The notes under the pieces: model-generated | Database searches by the model: none | What the model was told of the DNA's origin: nothing | What the model saw: only the letters and a program-made list of their open reading frames with translations | Assembly (NCBI GenBank): GCA_910578735.1 | Contig: CAJTSQ010000001.1 | Location: 22,761 to 86,760, forward strand | Origin: an uncultured Oscillospiraceae bacterium | GTDB lineage: Bacteria > Bacillota > Clostridia > Oscillospirales > Oscillospiraceae | Reading direction: 5' to 3' | Length of the DNA stretch: 64,000 nucleotides | Made by a program: the position numbers and the translations under genes | In this document: positions 58,580 to 64,000 of the stretch, piece after piece | Layout: each line of letters begins with the position of its first letter | Numbering within the stretch: position 1 is the first letter of the stretch

Positions 58580-58915
58580 ATGGAAATACGGGACACGGTG
58601 AACAGCGAGAACGCCGGCCGCCCGCAAAGCCCGGACCAAGGGCCCGGGGCGCGGATTGTCAAGGACCTGTTTGAGCCGGAGCGCCAGTGGACAGAGCGGA
58701 CGGAGGAGGAGCAGGTAGAGGCCGCCGCCGCCCTGTACGAGCGGGCGGCCCGGCAGTGGATGCCCGCCGCCCCGGAGGCTCCGGACCCGGAGGACGCGGA
58801 GGAGCTGGAGGCCCGCTCCCAGCAGCTGAAGCTCCAGCAGAAGTGCCAAGACATCGCGGCCCTGATGATGGTGGAGGAGCTGGAGGAGGAGCTGGACGGC
58901 GAGGATACCAAGTAA
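58580..58915 (+). CDS. Unknown protein behind a sigma-D promoter
   Basis: 111 residues, unrecognised, soluble and acidic. MEIRDTVNSENAGRPQ, a Pro/Gly-rich stretch to residue 30, then helix-rich segments (EEEQVEAAAALYERAARQW, and LEARSQQLKLQQKCQDIAAL to the end). AAAGGAGGTGTCGGG before the ATG. First gene of a two-gene unit; the next starts 12 bases on and also begins MEIR. By its promoter it may serve motility or chemotaxis, but no known flagellar motif was found. Confidence 0.78.
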   Translation: MEIRDTVNSENAGRPQSPDQGPGARIVKDLFEPERQWTERTEEEQVEAAAALYERAARQWMPAAPEAPDPEDAEELEARSQQLKLQQKCQDIAALMMVEELEEELDGEDTK

Positions 58916-58927
58916 GGGGGGACAGAA

Positions 58928-59497
58928 ATGGAGATCAGAAGCGTTCTGCGGGGAGAATATATCAGTTTTGCCGCCTCCGCCCCTCCCAGGGGGAAGACAG
59001 AGACGGCTGCGCCTGACCTTCAGGACTCCGCCGACCGGGTGGAGCTGTCCCGCCGGTGGATAGAACAGATGGAGCAGCAGAACGCGCAGCTGCGGGCGCT
59101 GTTGGAGCAGCCTGCGGGAGAGCGGGAAGGTGAAGACGAAGGCGGCCTGTTGGGCTATATGAAGACTGAGGAGGAAAAGCTGGACAGTCTGTCCGAGGCG
59201 CTGGATATCCAGATGAAATGCCTGAAAATCGCGATGAACATCATGAAGGGCAAAAAAGTTCCGCCCCAGGACGAGCGGTATCTGATGGAACACGACCCAA
59301 GCGGCTATAAGATGGCTATGGCCATGAAGGTCTTGGTCAAGGAGGACAAAAAGGAGTGTAAAAGCGTTCTGGACGACGAGGATAAAGACGGGGACAAGAC
59401 AGAGGAATCCTCTGACAGCGGAGAGCCCGCTCCAACGGAAAGCCCCTCCGGCGAAAGCGGGGAGGCCGCGTCCTCCGGCAGCGGAGAGGCGGAATAG
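58928..59497 (+). CDS. Unknown coiled-coil protein, second gene of the sigma-D unit
   Basis: 189 residues, unrecognised. A start MEIRSVLRGEYISFAAS, a helical coiled-coil-like segment (ADRVELSRRWIEQMEQQNAQ and LRALLEQ, about 35-62), a Met-rich helix (LDIQMKCLKIAMNIMKGKKV), then YLMEHDPSGYKMAMAMKVLV and a long acidic Ser/Glu/Pro-rich tail (about 145-189), probably disordered. AAGGGGGGACAGAA before the ATG. Spacing of 12 bases puts it on the transcript of the previous gene. Ends at a strong terminator. Confidence 0.78.
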   Translation: MEIRSVLRGEYISFAASAPPRGKTETAAPDLQDSADRVELSRRWIEQMEQQNAQLRALLEQPAGEREGEDEGGLLGYMKTEEEKLDSLSEALDIQMKCLKIAMNIMKGKKVPPQDERYLMEHDPSGYKMAMAMKVLVKEDKKECKSVLDDEDKDGDKTEESSDSGEPAPTESPSGESGEAASSGSGEAE

Positions 59498-59503
59498 CTT
59501 TAA

Positions 59504-59540
59504 AAAGGCCCGGCAGACTGCGACCTGCCGGGCCTTTCTT
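59504..59540. terminator. Bidirectional terminator before recR
   Basis: AAAGGCCCGGCAG and CTGCCGGGCCTTT, with A and T tracts; lies between the sigma-D unit and convergent recR. Confidence 0.9.
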
Positions 59541-60141
59541 ATATCTCCCGCCGGCCCTCCAGGGCCCGGACCAGGGTAGCGTCATCGGCATACTCCAGGT
59601 GGCTGCCCACCGGGATGCCGTAGGCCAGGCGGGTCACCTTTACCTGAAAGGGCTTCAGCAGCCGGGACAGGTACATGGCAGTGGCCTCCCCCTCGGTGTC
59701 CGGGTTGGTGGCCATAATGACCTCCTCGATCCCCCCGGCGGCCACCCGCTCCACCAGGGAGCGGATATACAGGTCATCCGGTCCCACGTGGTTCATGGGG
59801 GACAACACCCCGTGGAGGACGTGGTACAGCCCGTTGTACTCCCGGCTGCGCTCCATGGCCACCACATCCTTGGGGTCGGCCACCACGCAGATGGTTGCCC
59901 CGTCCCGCTTGGCGCTGGCGCAGACGGGACAGGGGCCCTCCCCCTCGGTCAGATTCTGACAGATGGGGCAGGTGTGGATATGGGCCTTGGCATCGGTGAT
60001 GGCCCGTGCGAAGGCGGTGGCCTCCTCCTCGGGGAGGGACAGCACATGGAAGGCCAGCCGCTGGGCGGACTTGACGCCCACCCCGGGCAGCTTGGCAAAG
60101 TGCTCCACCAGATTTTCAAGGGCAGGGGGAAAATACTGCAT
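59539..60141 (-). CDS. recR: Recombination protein RecR
   Basis: Partner of RecO/RecF in gap repair, 200 residues. Helix-hairpin-helix region LVEHFAKLPGVGVKSAQRLA, zinc finger CPICQNLTEGEGPCPVC, Toprim domain with ICVVADPKDVVAMER, YHVLHGVLSPMNHVGPDDL and IMATNPDTEGEATAMYL. GGAGGTTCTTCCC before ATG; the open frame upstream is not used. dnaX, its usual neighbour, is absent; rpe precedes it at 73 bases. Confidence 0.95.
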   Translation of the reverse strand: MQYFPPALENLVEHFAKLPGVGVKSAQRLAFHVLSLPEEEATAFARAITDAKAHIHTCPICQNLTEGEGPCPVCASAKRDGATICVVADPKDVVAMERSREYNGLYHVLHGVLSPMNHVGPDDLYIRSLVERVAAGGIEEVIMATNPDTEGEATAMYLSRLLKPFQVKVTRLAYGIPVGSHLEYADDATLVRALEGRREI

Positions 60142-60214
60142 GGGAAGAACCTCCAATAGGGATTGTATGGGCGCACAATTGCGCTCAAAAGCCCCCCTTG
60201 CTAAAGGGGACCTT

Positions 60215-60859
60215 TTAGGTGCGCAGCGCCTGAATGGCCCCGGGGATATCCGCCGCCCCATAGACAGCGGAGCCGGCCACCAGCACGTTGGCCCCGGCCT
60301 CTGTCACCAGGGGGGCGGTTTTGGGGGAAATGCCTCCGTCCACCTCAAGCTCACAGGCGGGGTTATATTTCTCAATGAGGGCGCGCACCCGGCGGATGAC
60401 ATCCAGCTGCTCCTCCATAAAGGCCTGGCCGCCGAAGCCGGGCTCCACCGTCATCACCAGCACCATGTCCAGCTGCTCCAGGTAGGGCAGGACAGCCTCC
60501 GCCTTGGTGATGGGCCGCAGGGCCACCGCCTTCTTCACCCCGCACTCCCCCATGAGCCTGAGGGCCTCCGCGATGCGGGTGGGGTGATCGGCCTCCAGGT
60601 GGACGGACAGCAGATCCGCCCCCGCTTTGGCAAAGGCCTCCACATACCGCGCCGGCTTTTCCACCATCATGTGGACGTCCAGGAACATATCGGTACACTT
60701 GCGGATGGATTTGACCACCGGCACGCCGATGGTGATGTTGGGCACAAAGGCGCCGTCCATTACATCTACATGGAGATAGTCGGCGGAGGACACCTTTTTG
60801 ATGTCCCGCTCCAGATTGGCAAAGTCGGCGGACAGGATCGAGGGCGCGATTTTAATCAT
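60215..60859 (-). CDS. rpe: Ribulose-phosphate 3-epimerase
   Basis: Pentose phosphate enzyme, 214 residues, TIM barrel. KIAPSILSADFANLERD at the start, LHVDVMDGAFVPNITIG near 33-48, DVHMMVEKPARYVE, VMTVEPGFGGQAFMEEQLD near 140, and LEVDGGISPKTAPL near 173 carry the metal ligands and catalytic aspartates. AGGAGGAATTTGTT before the ATG. It is parted from its usual neighbours rsgA and prkC. Confidence 0.96.
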   Translation of the reverse strand: MIKIAPSILSADFANLERDIKKVSSADYLHVDVMDGAFVPNITIGVPVVKSIRKCTDMFLDVHMMVEKPARYVEAFAKAGADLLSVHLEADHPTRIAEALRLMGECGVKKAVALRPITKAEAVLPYLEQLDMVLVMTVEPGFGGQAFMEEQLDVIRRVRALIEKYNPACELEVDGGISPKTAPLVTEAGANVLVAGSAVYGAADIPGAIQALRT

Positions 60860-61020
60860 AACAAATTCCTCCTTGCATGTGGACAGGCGCCGGGGATGAC
60901 CCAGGCGCATAGGATAACCCAGCGGACGGAGGCCCCGGGCGGGGCGCGGGACTGCTCCTGACCGGACCCACGGCCCAAACCCGTCCTGACCGGCCCGGCC
61001 GGCCCGCCGCTTTTCAGATA

Positions 61021-61054
61021 GCCGCCCGCCGGGGCCTGTGTCCCGGCGGGCGGC
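61021..61054 (-). terminator. GC-rich hairpin after the threonine dehydratase gene
   Basis: GCCGCCCGCCGGGG pairs with CCCGGCGGGCGGC. No T tract follows on the minus strand, so termination is uncertain. The rest of 60860-61064 is GC-rich, with no gene seen. Confidence 0.45.
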
Positions 61055-61064
61055 AGGGGACAAC

Positions 61065-62285
61065 TCAGTTATAAAAGTCCGCCGTGTCCGTCTCCATGGC
61101 ATAGAACCCCTCGGCCTGGAGGGCACTGAGAATCTGGGCCTTGTGTTCCAGACCAAAGGCCTCCAGGGTAACCCGCAGTTCCACCCCGGACTGGCGGTTG
61201 ATATTGACAAACTGGTTGTGTTCCAGCTTGATGACGTTGCCGTTGTTGGCGGCCAGAATCTGGGCCACCGCCAGCAGGGAGCCGGGCCGGTCCGGGAGCT
61301 GGACGGCGAAGGTGAAGATGCGTCCCCGCCGGATCAGCCCGTGCTGGACCAGGGAGGACATGGTGATCACATCCATATTGCCCCCGGAGAGGACACAGAC
61401 CACGTTTTTGCCCTCGTACCCCAGGCGGCGCAGGGCGGCCACCGGCAGCAGGCCGGCGTTCTCCACCACCATCTTGTGCCGCTCCATGATATCCAGGAAG
61501 GCCTCCACCAGCTCACTGTCGTCGATGGTAATCACCCGGTCCACATTTTTCTGTACATAGGGGAAGACCAGGTCACCGGGGGTCTTCACCGCCACGCCGT
61601 CGGCGATGGTGGTGGCGGCGGGGAGGGTGAGCACATGCCCCGCCTCCAGGCTGGCCTGCATGGAGGCGGCCCCGGTGGGCTCCACCCCGATGACCTCCAC
61701 GTGGGGGTTGAGCAGCTTGGCCAGGGTGGACACGCCCGCCGCCAGCCCGCCGCCCCCGATGGGCACCAGGATAGCCTCCACGTCGGGCAGGTCCTGGAAA
61801 ATCTCATAGGCGATGGTGCCCTGTCCGGTGGCCAGAGTCAGGTCATTGAACGGATGGACATAGGTGAGCCCCTCTTCCTCGGCCATTTTTGCGGCCAGCT
61901 CGGCGGCGTCGTCAAAGACCTCGCCGTGGAGCACTACCTTGGCCCCGTAGTCCTTAGTGTTGTTCACCTTCACCAGGGGGGTGGTGGTGGGCATGACGAT
62001 GGTGGCCGCCACCCCGGCGGCCTGGGCGGCGTAGGCCACCCCTTGGGCGTGGTTGCCGGCGGAGGCGGTGACCAGGCCCCGCTCCTTCTCCTCCTGGGAG
62101 AGGGTGCTGATTTTAAAGTAGGCGCCCCGAATCTTATAGGCCCCGGTGACCTGCATGTTCTCCGGCTTGAGATAGACCGAGTTCCCGCAGGTTTTGGACA
62201 GGTAGGGGGAATGGATCAGGGGCGTGGGCCGCAGAACGTTTTGCAAAACGCTCCGGGCGGATTTAAAGGACTCCAGGGTAAGCAT
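61065..62285 (-). CDS. ilvA: Threonine ammonia-lyase (dehydratase) with ACT domain
   Basis: PLP enzyme converting threonine to 2-oxobutyrate and ammonia, 406 residues. PLP lysine in MQVTGAYKIRGAYFKI near 50, ASAGNHAQGVAYAA near 78, GGGGLAAG near 182, and SGGNMD near 310; a single C-terminal ACT domain (about 328-400). This shorter form resembles the 400-residue IlvA/TdcB type with one ACT domain, so either isoleucine synthesis or catabolic use is possible. The start follows AAAGGAGACG; the frame upstream is not supported. TTGACT/TATGAT promoter. Confidence 0.92.
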   Translation of the reverse strand: MLTLESFKSARSVLQNVLRPTPLIHSPYLSKTCGNSVYLKPENMQVTGAYKIRGAYFKISTLSQEEKERGLVTASAGNHAQGVAYAAQAAGVAATIVMPTTTPLVKVNNTKDYGAKVVLHGEVFDDAAELAAKMAEEEGLTYVHPFNDLTLATGQGTIAYEIFQDLPDVEAILVPIGGGGLAAGVSTLAKLLNPHVEVIGVEPTGAASMQASLEAGHVLTLPAATTIADGVAVKTPGDLVFPYVQKNVDRVITIDDSELVEAFLDIMERHKMVVENAGLLPVAALRRLGYEGKNVVCVLSGGNMDVITMSSLVQHGLIRRGRIFTFAVQLPDRPGSLLAVAQILAANNGNVIKLEHNQFVNINRQSGVELRVTLEAFGLEHKAQILSALQAEGFYAMETDTADFYN

Positions 62286-62325
62286 AGTCGGCGTCTCCTT
62301 TGTATAAAAAATCAGTGTACTCTTT

Positions 62326-62354
62326 ATCATAATGATTTGAAGGGGAGAAGTCAA
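62326..62354 (-). promoter_or_regulatory. Promoter of the threonine dehydratase gene
   Basis: Minus strand TTGACT, 17 bases, TATGAT, 41 bases before the start codon. Confidence 0.78.
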
Positions 62355-62409
62355 TGAAAAATAGGACAAGTTTTGTGTTTGCCGGGAAGTATTGTTAATT
62401 TTTCCAGCC

Positions 62410-62610
62410 CGGCTTTGAGACGCCAAATATCCGCCTGGCGTCCAGCCGGTCCAACTTTACCGCCCAGCTCCAGCAGGCGCGGATGGCCCCCCCAGGCTCA
62501 GGACACCGCTTCTCTGTCCAGCCTGAGCTACCAGCGGCGGGACGCTAGCGGACCGGTGTGGAATGCTCTGGGAGATGATATGGCGGTACTGTCTTGCTCA
62601 ATATTGTGAA
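62410..62610 (+). pseudogene. Possible gene remnant
   Basis: The stretch between ilvA and the MATE gene is GC-rich with codon-like composition. One frame reads LASSRSNFTAQLQQA, another AQDTASLSSLSYQRRDAS then NALGDDMAVLS; they look like pieces of one helical protein broken by frameshifts. No start, binding site or recognised family. It may be a decayed gene or chance. Confidence 0.3.
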
Positions 62611-62640
62611 GCAGATGGCAAAAAACTGTGCAAACCACCA

Positions 62641-62669
62641 TTGACATAAAAATTCGATCCCTCTATAAT
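62641..62669 (+). promoter_or_regulatory. MATE gene promoter
   Basis: TTGACA, 17 bases, TATAAT. Confidence 0.85.
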
Positions 62670-62694
62670 AGGCTCCTGGGCGATAAAAGAGAGA

Positions 62695-62729
62695 AAAATT
62701 GCGGATTCCCTCCAATGGGCGGCAATTTT
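62695..62729 (+). promoter_or_regulatory. Leader hairpin before the MATE gene
   Basis: AAAATTGC (62695) pairs with GCAATTTT (62722) around CCCTCCAATGGGCG; CCTCC in the loop could pair with the downstream GGAGG. A possible translational control element; no known riboswitch recognised. Confidence 0.45.
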
Positions 62730-62752
62730 GAGTCTAAAGGAGGAAATTTAAC

Positions 62753-64000
62753 ATGGCACAACCTGCGCAAGAGAACAAGATGGGCGTTATGCCGGAGAAC
62801 AAGCTGCTGCTGAACATGGCCCTGCCCATGATCGTGTCCATGCTGATCCAGGCCTGTTACAACATTGTGGACAGCTACTTTGTAGCCAAATTGAGCCAGG
62901 ACGCCCTGAACGCGGTATCCCTGGCCTTTCCGGTGCAGAACCTGATGATCGCCGTGGCGGTGGGCACCGGGGTGGGCATCAACGCCCTGCTCTCCCGCAG
63001 TCTGGGCCAGAAGGACTTTGACCGGGCCAACCGCACCGCCATGAACGGGATGCTGTTGGAGATCGTAAGCGGATTGGCGTTCACCGTCCTGGGCTTGACC
63101 TGCGTCCGGCAGTTCTACACCGTCCAGACCGACATCACCCGCATCGTAGAATACGGCGTCGACTATCTGACTATTATCGCCGGGTGCAGCATGGGTATCT
63201 TTGTCTCGGTGGCCACGGAGCGTCTGGTTCAGGCCACCGGGCGGACGGTGTACGCCATGATAATCCAGGGCACCGGCTCGGTCATCAACCTGATCCTGGA
63301 CCCCATCCTTATCTTCGGTCTGGGCCCCTTCCCCCGGCTGGAGGTGGCGGGAGCCGCCGTAGCTACCGTGGCCGGCCAGATCGTTGGCGGGCTGGTGGGG
63401 CTGTACCTGTCTCTCACCCACAACCCGGAAATTCAGATGTCCGTCAGGGGCCTGAAGCCCAGCCGCAGCATCATCAGCGGCATCTACAGCGTGGGTCTGC
63501 CCTCCATCATTATGCAGTCCATCGGCTCGGTAATGGTGTTCGGCATGAACCAGATTCTCATCTCCTTCACCTCCACCGCCACGGCGGTGTTTGGCATCTA
63601 TTTCAAGCTCCAATCATTCATCTTCATGCCCGTGTTCGGCCTGAACAACGGCATGGTGCCCATTGTGGCCTACAACTATGGGGCCCGAAATCCGGAGCGG
63701 ATCATCAAAACCGCAAAGCTCAGTGTGATGTACGCTGTGGGCATTATGGCGATTGGTCTGGCCCTGTTTCAGATCTTCCCCGATGTGTTCCTCAGTCTCT
63801 TCGAGGCGGAGGGGGAGGAGGCCGGCGACCTGCTGGCCATCGGCGTGCCCGCCCTGCGGATCATCTCCACCAGCTTCCTGATGGCCGGATTCTGCATTGT
63901 GGCAGGCTCGGTGTTCCAGGCTCTGGGCCACGGGATGCTGTCCCTGGCGGTATCGGTGGTGCGCCAGTTGGTGGTACTCCTGCCGGTAGCCTTCGTCCTG
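62753..64000 (+). CDS. MATE family efflux transporter (3' end outside window)
   Basis: First 416 residues of a sodium- or proton-coupled multidrug/toxin extrusion protein; the family is about 450 long. LLNMALPMIVSMLIQACYNIVDSYFVAKL at the first helix (split here into LLNMALPMIVSMLIQ and NIVDSYFVAKL), AVGTGVGINALLSRSLGQKD, then ILDPILIFGLGPFP and VFGIYFKLQSFIFMPVFGLN with VPIVAYNYGARN in the second half. The two six-helix halves are visible. ATG after AAAGGAGGAAATTTAAC. Substrate unknown. The 5' leader holds a hairpin. Confidence 0.93.
   Translation, partial: MAQPAQENKMGVMPENKLLLNMALPMIVSMLIQACYNIVDSYFVAKLSQDALNAVSLAFPVQNLMIAVAVGTGVGINALLSRSLGQKDFDRANRTAMNGMLLEIVSGLAFTVLGLTCVRQFYTVQTDITRIVEYGVDYLTIIAGCSMGIFVSVATERLVQATGRTVYAMIIQGTGSVINLILDPILIFGLGPFPRLEVAGAAVATVAGQIVGGLVGLYLSLTHNPEIQMSVRGLKPSRSIISGIYSVGLPSIIMQSIGSVMVFGMNQILISFTSTATAVFGIYFKLQSFIFMPVFGLNNGMVPIVAYNYGARNPERIIKTAKLSVMYAVGIMAIGLALFQIFPDVFLSLFEAEGEEAGDLLAIGVPALRIISTSFLMAGFCIVAGSVFQALGHGMLSLAVSVVRQLVVLLPVAFVL

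Overview
The window is a chromosomal segment of a GC-rich, low-AT-intergenic Firmicute. Core gene orders (gdpP-rplI-dnaB, tilS-hpt-ftsH, rimP-nusA-rnpM-ylxQ-infB-rbfA-nrnA-truB-ribF), strong AGGAGG ribosome binding sites, TTGACA/TATAAT promoters and proteins such as DUF896, DUF3048, DUF1576 and a Hut-FtcD-FchA pathway point to Clostridia, most likely Oscillospiraceae (Flavonifractor, Intestinimonas or Lawsonibacter type). That placement is inference from gene content; no marker rRNA is present.

Layout. 0-8 kb: pheT, a threonine aldolase, an LTA-synthase-like sulfatase, a transglutaminase lipoprotein and ilvE (minus). 8-18.5 kb: gdpP, rplI, dnaB, two unknown paralogous membrane proteins, tilS, hpt, ftsH and tRNA-Arg(CCG); two copies of a structured ~200 bp repeat bracket rplI. 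18.5-24 kb: minus-strand AI-2E-type permease, DegV, DUF896 and YlmH, followed by a small accessory patch with a type I toxin-antitoxin-like locus, a Cro/CI regulator and a frameshifted small gene. 24-31.6 kb: pyrC-pyrF-pyrK-pyrD, a histidine phosphatase-acetyltransferase fusion and a YgiQ-like radical SAM protein. 31.6-32 kb: a second, inverted copy of the toxin-antitoxin-like locus. 32.6-42 kb: the nusA-infB operon, preceded by a leader terminator and interrupted by a DUF559 gene with a third copy of the structured repeat. 42-45 kb: DUF1576 membrane protein, small regulators and a DUF3048 lipoprotein. 45-55 kb: histidine-to-formate island. 55-64 kb: a regulator, glycogen phosphorylase, two unknown genes behind a sigma-D-type promoter, recR, rpe, ilvA and a MATE pump cut by the window end.

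The 45-55 kb island reads as one pathway: hutU and hutI (minus, with an Lrp-type regulator) convert urocanate to formiminoglutamate; a divergent LysR regulator sits between them and ftcD-fchA, which move the formimino group onto tetrahydrofolate. A folate-type ECF substrate-binding subunit behind a recognisable tetrahydrofolate riboswitch, HutD, FolC and a formate/nitrite-type channel follow on the same strand. Folate uptake, folate retention, one-carbon transfer and formate export are thus side by side; histidine ammonia-lyase (hutH) is not in the window.

The most interesting non-core signals are: the pair of 335-337 bp palindromic convergent-promoter loci, both encoding an identical 26-residue hydrophobic peptide; the THF riboswitch with a 17-bp Shine-Dalgarno-sequestering hairpin; the sigma-D promoter in front of two unrecognised genes; and three families of intergenic structured repeats.
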